Shown one piece after another: positions 33,730 through 42,909 of a DNA stretch of 64,000 nucleotides (positions are counted from its first letter, which is position 1; each line of letters starts with the position of its first letter). The position numbers were made by a program, and so were the translations under genes. Location: NCBI RefSeq assembly GCF_019048865.1, contig NZ_CP077604.1, forward strand, positions 4,526,001 through 4,590,000, written 5' to 3'. The stretch is from Aquihabitans sp. G128. GTDB lineage: Bacteria; Actinomycetota; Acidimicrobiia; Acidimicrobiales; Iamiaceae. Under the pieces are notes generated by a model. The model saw only the letters and a list, made by a program, of their open reading frames with translations, made no database searches and had not been told where the DNA came from.

Positions 33730-34713
33730 ATGAGCCAGGTGGCCGCCCCTTCCTCGATGCCCGCCGACCCCGAGGGCGATCCCTCGGTCGCGGTCGCCCT
33801 CGCCGCCTCGCTCGTCGGCGCCGTCGGCTCGGTGGTGCGGGGCAAGGACGAGGTGGTGCGCCTCTCGGTGGTGGCGCTGCTGGCCGGTGGCCACCTGCTC
33901 GTCGAAGACCTCCCCGGCACGGGCAAGACCCTGCTGGCCAAGAGCCTGGCCACCGCCATCGGCGGCCGGTTCGGCCGGGTGCAGTGCACGCCGGACCTGC
34001 TGCCGAGCGACATCACCGGCACGTCGGTGTACGCCCCGGTCGACGGATCGTGGAACTTCCGGGCCGGGCCCCTGTTCGCCAACGTGGTCCTGGTCGACGA
34101 GGTGAACCGCGCCTCGCCGCGCACCCAGGCGGCGCTGCTCGAGCCCATGGAGGAGCACCAGGTCAGCATCGACGGCACCACCTACGGCCTGCCGGACCCG
34201 TTCTTCTGCATCGCCACCCAGAACCCCTACGGCCAGATCGGCACCTTCCCGCTGCCGGAGAGCCAGCTCGACCGCTTCGCCCTGGTGCTGTCGATGGGCC
34301 TGCCGGACCGGGCCGCCGAGCGCGAGATCCTCACCGGCCAGGGCGGCGCCGAGGTGCTCGGTGCCCTCGCATCGGTGACCACGCCGGATGAGGTCGCCGC
34401 CGCCGTGCTGGCGGTCCGCCACGTGTTCGTGGCTCCCGCCCTGGTGGAGTACGTGCTCGACCTCACGGCCGCCACCCGCACCCACCCGGAGCTGACGGTG
34501 GGCGCCTCGCCCCGTGCCTCCACCGGCTTGCTCCACGCCGCCCGGGCCCACGCTGTTGTGGCCGGCCGCTCGCACCTCACGCCGGACGACGTGCAGGCCG
34601 TGGCCGGCGCCGCCTTCGCCCACCGCGTGGCGGTCGGCGGGTCGGTCGACACGGCCGCCGCCCGCCGGATCATCGCCGACGTCGTCGCCCGGACCCCCGT
34701 CCCCCGTCCCTGA
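33730..34713 (+). CDS. MoxR-family AAA+ ATPase
   Basis: This 327-residue ATPase has Walker A EDLPGTGKT near residue 60, Walker B VVLVDEVNRASP, sensor ATQNPYGQIGTFPLPESQLDRF and a C-terminal lid with SPRAS. MoxR proteins act as chaperones for assembly of metal or secreted complexes and typically sit beside DUF58 and transglutaminase genes, as here. ATG 33730 was preferred over an upstream GTG. It is first gene of a MoxR-DUF58-TgpA operon. Confidence 0.93.
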   Translation: MSQVAAPSSMPADPEGDPSVAVALAASLVGAVGSVVRGKDEVVRLSVVALLAGGHLLVEDLPGTGKTLLAKSLATAIGGRFGRVQCTPDLLPSDITGTSVYAPVDGSWNFRAGPLFANVVLVDEVNRASPRTQAALLEPMEEHQVSIDGTTYGLPDPFFCIATQNPYGQIGTFPLPESQLDRFALVLSMGLPDRAAEREILTGQGGAEVLGALASVTTPDEVAAAVLAVRHVFVAPALVEYVLDLTAATRTHPELTVGASPRASTGLLHAARAHAVVAGRSHLTPDDVQAVAGAAFAHRVAVGGSVDTAAARRIIADVVARTPVPRP

Positions 34714-34772
34714 CGTGGAGGCCGGCGCCGACCCGGAGGCGGGCCCGCTGGTCGTCCTCGCCCCGCGCCCCG

Positions 34773-35809
34773 TTGCGCATCGCCGGCGTCGAGGTGCCGC
34801 CGGAGCCTGCGCCCGCGCCGACGCCCGGCACCCACGGCGCAGCGGCGGCCCGGCGGCCGCGATCGCTGCCGGCCCGGGGCGGTGGCTACGACCGCGTGGG
34901 CGGCAGCCGGCTCACGCCGGTGGGCGCGGTGCTGGTGGCTGCGGTCGTGGCCGGCGCCCTGTCGCCGCCCACCTCGGCCGACCACGAGGTCGTGGTGATC
35001 GTGTGGGCGGCGCTCGTCGGCGTGCTGGCGCTGGGGATCGTGGCGCCGCTCGTGCTGGTCCGCCGGGTGCGCATCGAGGCGACCTCGGCCCGGGACGCCA
35101 CGGTGGGCGAAGAGGTCGACGTCGACGTGCGGCTGCTCGGCCGGGTCGCCGGCCTGGAGGTGCGGGCCCTCGATCCCACCGGTCCGTGGCACCGCGCCGC
35201 CGCCCCGGGCGGCGGTCGGGTCCTGCACCTGGCCGACCACCGGGGCGTGTTCCAGGTCGTCCGCATCGAGGTCCGCGTCACCGCGCCGTTGGGCGTGCTC
35301 GCGGCGCACCGGGTGCACGCCATCGAGCTGCCGATGGCGGTGGAGGTGGCGCCCCGGGCGCTGGCCGTGACGTGGCTGCCGGCCCCGGCCCCGGTCGAGG
35401 GCGGCTCCGGCCACCTCACCACGGCGGCGCTCACCGGCGACCTGGTCCGCTCGGTGCGGCCCTACGTCAGCGGCGACCCGTCGCACCTCGTGCACTGGCC
35501 GTCCTCGGCGCGCCTGGGCGAGCTGGTGGTGCGCGAGCTCGAGCCGCCCACCCCGCTGGGCCAGGCCGTGGTGGTCGACCTCACGGCGCTCGGCGACGAC
35601 ACCGAGCGCGCCGCGTCCCTACGCGCTCGGCGTGCCGTGCCGTGCTGGCGGCCGGCGGCGACCTCATGCTCTGCACGGCTGAGGCGGCTGGGCCCGTCAC
35701 CGGTCGGGTCCGCACCCCGCTCGACGCCGGGCGCCGGCTGGCTCGGGCCACGCCCGGCGCCCCGGGCGCGGCGCCCGAGGGTTGGCCCGTCGTGGAGATC
35801 GGCTCGTGA
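34773..35809 (+). pseudogene. DUF58 domain protein, frameshifted
   Basis: The N-terminal part has a membrane pair (LTPVGAVLVAAVVAGALS and VVVIVWAALVGVLALGIVAP), a beta domain and the DUF58 core DLVRSVRPYVSGDPSHLVHWPSSARLGELVVRELEPP. After TERAAS the frame is lost near 35620. The correct end (CRAVLAAGGDLMLCTAEA) is in another frame to the TGA at 35809, so one missing base restores it. The start is uncertain: TTG 34773 has no ribosome site, and a GTG at 34715 in a different frame would need a second indel. It lies between MoxR and transglutaminase genes. Confidence 0.82.
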
Positions 35810-37767
35810 CCGCCGCGCCCCCAGGGGGCCCGGGCCGACCGGTGGCGGCTGACCGGCGTGGCCAGCCGGCCTGGATGGCTCCGGCGATCATGGCGGCCAC
35901 CGGGATCGAGCTGGCGGTCGCCGGCCAGGCTGCGGTCTCGCACCGAGGAGGAGATCCGGGCGTCGGCCTCCTGGCGGGGGTGGTCGTCGCGGCGCTCGTG
36001 GTCTTCGGGCTGCAGTCGGTCTCGATCCGCCTGGCCAGCCGCCTGCTCGTGGTGGTCGGCGGTGCGCTGCTGGTGCGCTTCGGGGCCTTCGACGGCACCG
36101 TCGCCAGCGGCAGCCAAGCCGTGCTCGTGTGGGTGGTGGCGTCGGTGGCGGTCTTCGTGCTCACGGACCGCCTGGCCACGGGCGCCCAGCCGGCGCTGCT
36201 CCCGCCGGGCTCGACGGCGGCCGATCCCGGCGGCCCGGCCGCGCCCGCGCCGGGCCGGCAGGCGGCTGCACCCACCGGGTGGGCCAGCCCCGTGACGGGG
36301 CAGGGCCGGGCGCGGCCGGCTTCGACGGCACGCACGTTCGTCCTCGTCGGCGCCACGGTCGTCGTGTTCGCCGTCCTGCTCACGCCGATCGCCCTGCCCC
36401 ACCTGGCCGACGCCACCAAGCCCGGCGACGGGCCGCGCCTCGACCGCTCGGACACGGCGGGGGCCTCGCTGCGCGCGACCGACAGCCTCGACATGACCCG
36501 GCGCCCCGAGCTGTCGGACGAGGTGCTCTTCACCGTCGACGCCGACCGGGCGACGTTCTGGCGGGGCGAGACCTTCGATCGCTGGGATGGTCGCCGCTGG
36601 ACGCGCAGCGAGCCTTCGCGCATGGCCCTCGACGGCTCCGGGGACGTCGAGGCGTTCCCCGGCGACCTGGGTGCCAGCGGCGAGGAGTCCTTCACCCAGA
36701 CGTTCCGCATCGAGGCCGACTACTCCGACATCGTGTTCGCCGCCCCGAGCGCGGTGCGCGTCGACGCCACCGGCCCGCTCGCCCAGCGGGCCGACGGCAC
36801 GCTCACCACCGTGGGCCCGGCCCTGGGCCAGGGGGCCACCTACAAGGTGCAGAGCCGCCGCCCGGCGCTCACCGAGGAGCGCCTGCGCAACGTGCGGGGC
36901 GACGTGCCGGCGGCCATCCTCCAGCAGTACGCCGAGGCGCCGATCACCTCCGAGCGGGTCCGCCAGGCCGCCAAGGACGCCGTCGGCGACGCCACCACCA
37001 CCTACGACAAGGTCGTCGCCCTCGAGCGGTGGATGGGGGCCCGCACGGAGTACTCCCTCGATGCCCCGCTCTCGCCCGAGGGCGTCGACGTGGTCGACCA
37101 CTTCCTCTTCACCTCCAAGGAGGGCTGGTGCGAGCAGATCGCGTCCAGCCTGGTGGTGCTGGCCCGGGCCGACGGCCTGCCGGCCCGGCTGGTCACCGGC
37201 TTCGTGCCCGAGGATCGGGACCGGGTGACCGGGAGCTACCAGGTGCGCGGCCGCGACGCCCACGCCTGGGCCGAGGTGTGGTTCCCCGAGGTCGGGTGGG
37301 TGCCGTTCGACCCCACGGCCGACGTGCCGCTCGCCGGCACCAGCCAGACCGGCAGCACCTGGACCGAGTGGCTGGCCGACCACGCCCTCTACCTGCTGCT
37401 CGGCGTGGCGGTCGTGGCTGCGGTGGCCGGCCCCGCCTACGTGCTCGGCCGGCGCTGGCTGCGCCGGCGGGCCCGGCGCCCGGTGGGCTGGCCCGCCACG
37501 GCCGACGCCCGCCTCGACGCCCTCGGCGCCCGGGTCGGGCGGGCCCGGGCGCCCAGCGAGACCGGCCTGGCGTACGCCCGCGCCCTCGCCCTGCGCTACC
37601 GCGACCCCCGCCTGGTCGCCGTCGGCCACGTCCTCGACGACGCCCTCTACGCGCCGCGCCCGCCGGGCCCGGACCGCGTCGAGGACGCCGACGCGACCCT
37701 CGCCGAGCTGCTGGCCGCCGACGTCCCCGACCCGGTCCCCGAGCCCGCGGCGGAACCGGTGGCCTGA
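35806..37767 (+). CDS. TgpA-type transglutaminase-like membrane protein
   Basis: This 653-residue protein has N-terminal membrane helices in the first 200 residues (for example LLAGVVVAALVVFGLQSV), an extracytoplasmic region and a transglutaminase core: Cys in GWCEQIASSLVVLAR, His in RDAHAWAEVWF and Asp in PFDPTAD. One more helix (LYLLLGVAVVAAVAGPAYVL) precedes a cytoplasmic domain. The triad is complete. The GTG at 35806 overlaps the DUF58 stop (GTGA). MoxR, DUF58 and this protein probably act together on envelope protein processing. Confidence 0.92.
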   Translation: MTAAPPGGPGRPVAADRRGQPAWMAPAIMAATGIELAVAGQAAVSHRGGDPGVGLLAGVVVAALVVFGLQSVSIRLASRLLVVVGGALLVRFGAFDGTVASGSQAVLVWVVASVAVFVLTDRLATGAQPALLPPGSTAADPGGPAAPAPGRQAAAPTGWASPVTGQGRARPASTARTFVLVGATVVVFAVLLTPIALPHLADATKPGDGPRLDRSDTAGASLRATDSLDMTRRPELSDEVLFTVDADRATFWRGETFDRWDGRRWTRSEPSRMALDGSGDVEAFPGDLGASGEESFTQTFRIEADYSDIVFAAPSAVRVDATGPLAQRADGTLTTVGPALGQGATYKVQSRRPALTEERLRNVRGDVPAAILQQYAEAPITSERVRQAAKDAVGDATTTYDKVVALERWMGARTEYSLDAPLSPEGVDVVDHFLFTSKEGWCEQIASSLVVLARADGLPARLVTGFVPEDRDRVTGSYQVRGRDAHAWAEVWFPEVGWVPFDPTADVPLAGTSQTGSTWTEWLADHALYLLLGVAVVAAVAGPAYVLGRRWLRRRARRPVGWPATADARLDALGARVGRARAPSETGLAYARALALRYRDPRLVAVGHVLDDALYAPRPPGPDRVEDADATLAELLAADVPDPVPEPAAEPVA

Positions 37768-37780
37768 GACCCTTCCCGGC

Positions 37781-38800
37781 TCAGTAGCCGGGAGCGGGGA
37801 GCCAGAGGTCGAAGCGGTAGCCCTGGTCGTCGGCGCACTCGACGTTGCCGCCGGAGTCGTAGGCGTTGCGGGCCAGGACCTGGCCGCCCAGGTCCACCAC
37901 CCGCTGGGCGTAGAGGTCGAGGTCGTCCACCCGGAAGTAGACGGTGGTGGCCGACGCCGAGTCCAGCCGTTCGGCCGAGTCGTCGCCCGGAGGGGCGATG
38001 CCCAGCGGGAACCGGGTGTTGCCCACGTGGCCGCCGCCGGCGCCGCCCGTCTCGATCTCCCAGTCGAACAGGGCCGAGAAGAAGGCCCGGGCCCGGCTGA
38101 GGTCGGCGGTGTGCAGGACCAGGTAGCCCGGCTCCACGGGCTGGCGGCCGCTGACGGTCCAGTCGCTGCCGTCGCCGCCGGCGCCCTTCTCCTCGAGGGC
38201 GACCTCGGTGCGGGCGGCGTCGATGGGCTGCGAGAGCATCCAGCGGTGGCCGAACGGGTCGGTGATGGTGGCGTTGCGGTTGCCGTGGCCCTGGTCGGCC
38301 GGGGGCCGCAGGGCGGTGGCGCCGGCGGCGACGGCCCGCTCGTAGGTGTGGTCGACCTCGGCCACCTCGAGGTGCAGGGCGACGGTGGTGCCGCCCTGGG
38401 TGATCGGCCCGGTCACGCCCATCTCGGGGAACTCGTCGGCCAGGTAGAGCCGGGCGGTGCCGATCGCGATCTCGGCGTGGCCGACCCGGCCGTCGTCGCC
38501 GACGAACCGGGTGGTCTCGATGGCGCCGAACACGTCGCGGTACCAGTCGAGCGCCTCGGCGGCGCCGGCGACGGAGAGGTAGGGCACGAGGGGTGACGGG
38601 GCGGGGGCGGTGAGCGGTTCGGTGGTGGACACGGTGGGTGCCTCCTGGGTGGTGGGGGGTGGGGTGGGGGAGAGCCGGGCCTCGAGCCGGCGACGCAGCT
38701 CGTCGGCGAAGCCGGGACGGGGGGCGAGCGGGGTCGCCGGGAGGCGCAGCGCGGCGAACGGTGCCTCGCCGTGGTCGAGCGGGTCGTGCGGATCGGTCAT
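37781..38800 (-). CDS. tandem VOC/glyoxalase-domain protein linked to sigma factor
   Basis: This 339-residue protein has a short N-terminal stub (PGFADELRRRLEARL) resembling those of proteins encoded next to ECF sigma factors, then two VOC domains: VPYLSVAGAAEALDWYRDVFG with TDPFGHRWML, and LVLHTADLSRARAFFSALFDWEI with a C-terminal DQGYRFDLWLP. The reaction is unknown. The ATG at 38800 overlaps the sigma factor stop (ATGA). Translational coupling suggests the protein senses or responds with the sigma factor; this is inferred. Confidence 0.85.
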   Translation of the reverse strand: MTDPHDPLDHGEAPFAALRLPATPLAPRPGFADELRRRLEARLSPTPPPTTQEAPTVSTTEPLTAPAPSPLVPYLSVAGAAEALDWYRDVFGAIETTRFVGDDGRVGHAEIAIGTARLYLADEFPEMGVTGPITQGGTTVALHLEVAEVDHTYERAVAAGATALRPPADQGHGNRNATITDPFGHRWMLSQPIDAARTEVALEEKGAGGDGSDWTVSGRQPVEPGYLVLHTADLSRARAFFSALFDWEIETGGAGGGHVGNTRFPLGIAPPGDDSAERLDSASATTVYFRVDDLDLYAQRVVDLGGQVLARNAYDSGGNVECADDQGYRFDLWLPAPGY

Positions 38801-39357
38801 CGGGCACCTCCCTCGGGGTCGTCGGTGGATCGGTCGGCCTCGACGGCGTCGTCGGGCTCGTAGGCGGCGCGGAACGCTCGCCGGGCCCGCACGAGCAGCG
38901 CCTCGGTGGCGTGGACGGTGCGGCCGAGGGTGGCGGCCACCTCGGGCACCGAGAGCCCGTCGAGGTAGCGCAGCACCAGGGCGCTGCGGTGGTGGGCGCC
39001 GAGGCCCGCCAGCACGTGGCGGGCGTGGCCGGCCTCCAGCCGGACGTCCCACGGGTCGTCGACCACCTCGACCAGGTCGGCCACCGCGGTGAGCCGGCGC
39101 TCCTCCCGGGCCAGGCGGCGCCAGTGGTCCACCAGCTTGTGGCGGGCGACACCGATCAGCCAGGCGGTGGTGGGCTCGCGCAGGGTGCCCTTCTCGATGG
39201 CGTCGATGGCGGCCAGGTAGGTCTCCGACGCCAGGTCCTCGGCCACGGCCGGCACGTGGCAGCGGGCCACGAGGTAGCCGTACACCTGGGGCAGCGACCG
39301 GTCGTAGCCGGCCAGGAGCGCGGCGCCCGCGGCCCGCGTGTCGGGTGCCGCGGTCAC
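38797..39357 (-). CDS. ECF RNA polymerase sigma factor
   Basis: This 186-residue sigma factor has region 2 (QVYGYLVARCHVPAVAEDLASETYLAAI, then WLIGVARHKLVDHWRR) and region 4 (HRSALVLRYLDGLSVPEVAATLGRTVHATEALLVRARRAF, summarised). No separate anti-sigma gene is near; the coupled VOC protein may fill that role. GTG 39357 was chosen as the first start in the coding region; it has no strong ribosome site. It diverges from an enoyl-CoA hydratase gene. Confidence 0.9.
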   Translation of the reverse strand: MTAAPDTRAAGAALLAGYDRSLPQVYGYLVARCHVPAVAEDLASETYLAAIDAIEKGTLREPTTAWLIGVARHKLVDHWRRLAREERRLTAVADLVEVVDDPWDVRLEAGHARHVLAGLGAHHRSALVLRYLDGLSVPEVAATLGRTVHATEALLVRARRAFRAAYEPDDAVEADRSTDDPEGGAR

Positions 39358-39558
39358 GGGCGGACCATCGGGCCCGGGCGGGCGCTGGGGTCGGTGGGGC
39401 GGGCCATCACCCTCCCATCGTCCCCCGAACCCGTCCTCCGACGCCCGGCTCGCGGATTTCCCGGCCGGGCCGGGCACCCGCGGCGGGCTGGCGAGGCGTG
39501 GGCGGGCGCTGGCTAGGGTCGCCGGTCGGCGCTGGACGACCTGGAGGGCTGGCCGACG

Positions 39559-40299
39559 ATGACCGTGCACACCGAGACCCATGGCGAAGGCGATGCCATC
39601 ACCGTCGTCACCCTCGACCGCCCCGAGCGCCGCAACGCCGTCGACCACGCCACGCTGGCCGAGCTCACCGAGGTCCTCGAGGCGGCCGCCGCCCGCCCCA
39701 CCCGGGTGCTGGTGCTCACCGGTTCCGCCGGCCACTTCTGCGCCGGCGCCGACCTGACCGGCGTCGAGGACGCCAGCTTCGCCACCCTCCTCCAGGGCGT
39801 GCTCGACCGCCTGCGCGACGTGTCGTTCCCCACCATCGCCGCCATCGAGGGCGCCGCCCTCGGCGCCGGCACCCAGCTGGCGGTGGCCTGCGACCTGCGG
39901 GTGGCCACCGCCACGGCCAGCTTCGGCATCCCCGCTGCCAAGCTCGGCCTCATGGTCAACCACTGGACCGTGCAGCGGGTGGCCACCCTGGCCGGGCCCA
40001 GCACGGCCCGGGCCATCCTGCTGGCCGCCGAGGTGGTCACCGGGGCCGAGGCGCTGCGGCTCGGCCTGGTGAACCGCGAGGGAGCGCGGCCCGAGGCGCT
40101 CGAGTGGGCCGAGCGCATCGCCGCCCTGGCGCCGCTGACCATCGCCGGCCACAAGCTCATGCTCAACCGCCTCGAGGCCACGCCGGGCGCCGACGACGAG
40201 ATCGCTGCGGCCTTCGACCGGGCGTGGACCTCGGAGGACTTCGCCGAGGGCCTCGACGCCTTCCGCAACCGCCGCACCCCCACCTTCCGCGGCCAGTAG
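39559..40299 (+). CDS. enoyl-CoA hydratase/isomerase family protein (EchA6-like)
   Basis: This 246-residue crotonase-fold protein has TLDRPERRNAV, FCAGADLTGV and AALGAGTQLAVACDLRV. The later segment LGLMVNHWTVQRVATLAG matches the EchA6 subfamily of mycobacteria, where the usual catalytic Glu is absent and the protein may bind acyl-CoA for mycolate synthesis rather than hydrate it. That specialised role is not shown here. ATG 39559 opens the gene. It diverges from the sigma factor with a 201-base gap holding no clear feature. Confidence 0.9.
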   Translation: MTVHTETHGEGDAITVVTLDRPERRNAVDHATLAELTEVLEAAAARPTRVLVLTGSAGHFCAGADLTGVEDASFATLLQGVLDRLRDVSFPTIAAIEGAALGAGTQLAVACDLRVATATASFGIPAAKLGLMVNHWTVQRVATLAGPSTARAILLAAEVVTGAEALRLGLVNREGARPEALEWAERIAALAPLTIAGHKLMLNRLEATPGADDEIAAAFDRAWTSEDFAEGLDAFRNRRTPTFRGQ

Positions 40300-40337
40300 C
40301 CACGCCGCCTCGCTGAGCTCGGCCGGGCTCGGAGGCG

Positions 40338-41387
40338 CTAGTAGGCGCCGGGGAGGAGGCGGGCGAAGTTCTCGAAGAACACGTACAGCAGGACCAGGAA
40401 GACCGGGCCGCCCACCAGGTACGGCGACCACGACGTCAGCCGCTGGAGCCGGGACGGGGTGCCCTCCACCCGGGCCCGCGTGCGACGCCGGATGAGGACC
40501 TGCACCAGCCAGCTCAGCAGCCAGACCAGGGCGCAGGCCAGGCCCCACTTGACGGCCGGTCCCTTGGAGGCCTTCGAGTTGGCGGCACCGCCGTCGATGT
40601 CGTTGGCCTTGGCGAAGGGGTCCTTGCTGTCGGTCTTGGCCGCCTTCTCGCGCGCTTCCTTCTGGCCCACGATGTCCGGCGCCGGCTTCCCGACCAGGAT
40701 GGCGTGGACGATGATCCGCTCCTTGAGCGAGTACTTCGGGTGGCAGGCGATGAGCGTGACCCGGTTGTCGCCCTGGTCCTCGAGGACCCGCACGTCGGTG
40801 GGCTTCACGATCTCGGTGCCGGCCACCTCGTAGACGAACTCGCCCTGGTGGGTCTTGAAGAGGATCTGGTCGCCGTTCTCCAACTTGTCGATGTTGTGGA
40901 ACGGCTGCCCGTAGGTGGTGCGGTGCCCGGCGATGGCCACGTTGCCCTTCTGGCCCGGCAGCGGGCTCTCGGGGTAGTGGCCCGGGCCCCGGCCCAGCTC
41001 CTCGACGGTGATGCCCTCGACGATGGTGCGGGTGATGCCGATGCGGGGGATCTCGATGGTGCCGATGGCGTCGCCGTACTTCGGCAACGGCACGTTGCCG
41101 GCCAGCTCGGTCTTCTCGACCTTGATCTGCGGCGTGGTGCCCGGCAGCGTCGTCGTGGTGGTGGCCGGCGCCGTCGTGGTGGTCGACGTCGCCTGGTCCT
41201 TGTTGATCTGGGCCTCGACGCGGGCGAACTCGTCGGAGAGCTTGTCCTGGGCCTTGGCCTCCTGCAGGCCGGTGCCCCAGAGCTGGTACGCCACGAAGAG
41301 GAGGATCAGGGTGCCCGCCGTGATGAGCGTCCGCCCGATGCCGCCTACGATCCTCCATCCCACGGCGGGCACGTTAGGTGCTGTCAC
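40338..41387 (-). CDS. class E sortase
   Basis: This 349-residue membrane transpeptidase has an N-terminal helix (TLITAGTLILLFVAYQLWG), a Thr-rich linker near residue 80, and a sortase domain with IEIPRIGI, the His of AGHRTTYGQPF, the Cys of TLIACHPKY and the Arg of LKERIIV. Two C-terminal helices follow. Class E sortases attach proteins with LAxTG motifs to the actinobacterial surface; no clear substrate is in the window. GTG 41387 is the best start, with GTG 41369 as an alternative. Confidence 0.9.
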   Translation of the reverse strand: MTAPNVPAVGWRIVGGIGRTLITAGTLILLFVAYQLWGTGLQEAKAQDKLSDEFARVEAQINKDQATSTTTTAPATTTTTLPGTTPQIKVEKTELAGNVPLPKYGDAIGTIEIPRIGITRTIVEGITVEELGRGPGHYPESPLPGQKGNVAIAGHRTTYGQPFHNIDKLENGDQILFKTHQGEFVYEVAGTEIVKPTDVRVLEDQGDNRVTLIACHPKYSLKERIIVHAILVGKPAPDIVGQKEAREKAAKTDSKDPFAKANDIDGGAANSKASKGPAVKWGLACALVWLLSWLVQVLIRRRTRARVEGTPSRLQRLTSWSPYLVGGPVFLVLLYVFFENFARLLPGAY

Positions 41388-41488
41388 CCGAACGCTTGGC
41401 GCGGGTCCGGTTCGTCCGATCCGAGACCGATGACCACCCGTCCGGGTTCGTCCCCGCCGCAGGGGCACCGGTACCGTTGGGTTCGCCC

Positions 41489-42220
41489 ATGGAGCCTGTT
41501 GTCGACTTCCGCGGTGCGGTCTGCCTCCTCGGGCGCTTTCCCGCTCTGGCCGGCGTCGATCTCGACGTCGCCCGCGGCGAGATCGTGCTCCTGCAAGGGC
41601 CGAACGGCGCCGGCAAGACCACCGTCCTGCGGGCCTGCGCGGGGCTGGTGCCGGTGGTCGAGGGCGACGCGTCGGTGCTGGGCGTCGACCTGCGGGCCGA
41701 TCGGCGGGCCGTGCGCCACCGCGTGGGCCTGCTCGGCCACGCCAGCGGGCTCTACGAGGACCTCACCGTCGCCGACAACGTGCGCTTCTGGGCCCGCGCC
41801 GGACGGGCCCACGACGCCGACGCCGATGCCGCCATGGCCCGCCTCGGCCTGGCCGGGCGCCTCGCGGACGTCGCCGTCGCCCGCCTCTCGGCCGGCCAGC
41901 GCCGCCGCACGTCGCTGGCGGTGATGGTGGCCCGCCGCCCCGAGCTGTGGCTGCTCGACGAGCCCCACGCCGCCCTCGACCAGGACGGCCGTGACCTGGT
42001 CGACTCGCTCATGGCCGACGCGGTGGCCGCCGGCGCCACCGTGCTGTTCGCCTCCCACGAGCTCGACCGGGCCCAGGCCGTCGCCCACCGCACGATCACC
42101 ATCGCCGGCGGCACCGTCGCCGTCGACCGGTCCCCGGCCGGGACCGCGGCGCCCGGAGCCCCGGCGCCCACGGGCGCCGAGCCCGCCGTCGAGCCGGACC
42201 CCGAGGCGGTGGTGTCGTGA
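41489..42220 (+). CDS. ccmA: heme exporter ATP-binding protein CcmA
   Basis: This 243-residue ABC ATPase has Walker A GPNGAGKTT near residue 38, LSAGQRRR as signature, Walker B LWLLDEPHAALD and the switch His in FASHELD. It is the energising subunit of CcmABCD, which loads heme onto CcmE outside the membrane. Its place at the head of a complete ccm operon confirms the assignment. The ATG at 41489 is preferred over an open upstream frame. Its end overlaps ccmB by GTGA. Confidence 0.93.
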   Translation: MEPVVDFRGAVCLLGRFPALAGVDLDVARGEIVLLQGPNGAGKTTVLRACAGLVPVVEGDASVLGVDLRADRRAVRHRVGLLGHASGLYEDLTVADNVRFWARAGRAHDADADAAMARLGLAGRLADVAVARLSAGQRRRTSLAVMVARRPELWLLDEPHAALDQDGRDLVDSLMADAVAAGATVLFASHELDRAQAVAHRTITIAGGTVAVDRSPAGTAAPGAPAPTGAEPAVEPDPEAVVS

Positions 42221-42909
42221 GCGCCGGCACGCCCAGCACCCTGTTCCGCGACGCCGCCCTGGTGGTGGGCAAGGACCTGCGCCTCGAGTGGCGCAGCCGC
42301 GTGATCACCAGCCAGGTGCTGCCGTTCGCGGTCCTGGTCCTCGTGCTGTTCGCCTTCGCCCTCGACCCCGACCGGCGCATCCTGGGCGAGGCCACCCCCG
42401 GCCTCTTCTGGCTGGCCGTGCTCTTCTCGACCCTGCTCGCCCTCCAGCGGGCGTTCGCGGTGGAGGCGGCCGACGGCGTCACCGACGCCCTCCGGCTCTC
42501 GGGCCTCGACCCGGCCGGGATCTTCCTCGGCAAGGCGGCCGGCATCGCCGTGCACCTGCTGGCGCTCGAGCTCGTCCTCGGGGTCGGCGTCACGTTCTTC
42601 TACGGCACCACGCCGCACGGCCCGGTGCTGCTGGTGGCAACCTGCCTGGCGGCCACCGCCGGCCTCGCCGCGGTCGGCAGCCTCTACGGCGTGCTGTCGG
42701 CCGGCATGCGGGCCCGCGACACGCTCCTGCCCCTGCTCCTGCTCCCCGTGGTCGCCCCCGTGCTGATCGCCGCCACCCAGGCCTTCGCCGCCGCCTACGA
42801 CCGGAGCTCCGGCGAAGGCTGGCGCTGGTTCGGGCTCCTGGTGGTTTTCGCACTCCTTTACCTGGCGATCGGGATCTTTGCCTTCGAAACCCTCCTGGAG
42901 GAATCGTGA
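42217..42909 (+). CDS. ccmB: heme exporter membrane protein CcmB
   Basis: This 230-residue protein has six hydrophobic helices and the CcmB opening DLRLEWRSRVITSQVLPFAVLVLVLF. GLFWLAVLFSTLLALQRAF and LLPLLLLPVVAPVLIAATQAF are typical. It forms the membrane channel of the ABC-type complex with CcmA, CcmC and CcmD. Start GTG 42217 overlaps ccmA, and its end overlaps ccmC, each by GTGA. Confidence 0.92.
   Translation: MSAGTPSTLFRDAALVVGKDLRLEWRSRVITSQVLPFAVLVLVLFAFALDPDRRILGEATPGLFWLAVLFSTLLALQRAFAVEAADGVTDALRLSGLDPAGIFLGKAAGIAVHLLALELVLGVGVTFFYGTTPHGPVLLVATCLAATAGLAAVGSLYGVLSAGMRARDTLLPLLLLPVVAPVLIAATQAFAAAYDRSSGEGWRWFGLLVVFALLYLAIGIFAFETLLEES

Noticed and set aside
41374..41389. TTAGGTGCTGTCACC near the sortase start, similar to the iron box at 3224
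   Set aside because: Only one half site is good, and it overlaps the start codon region of the sortase. Likely chance.
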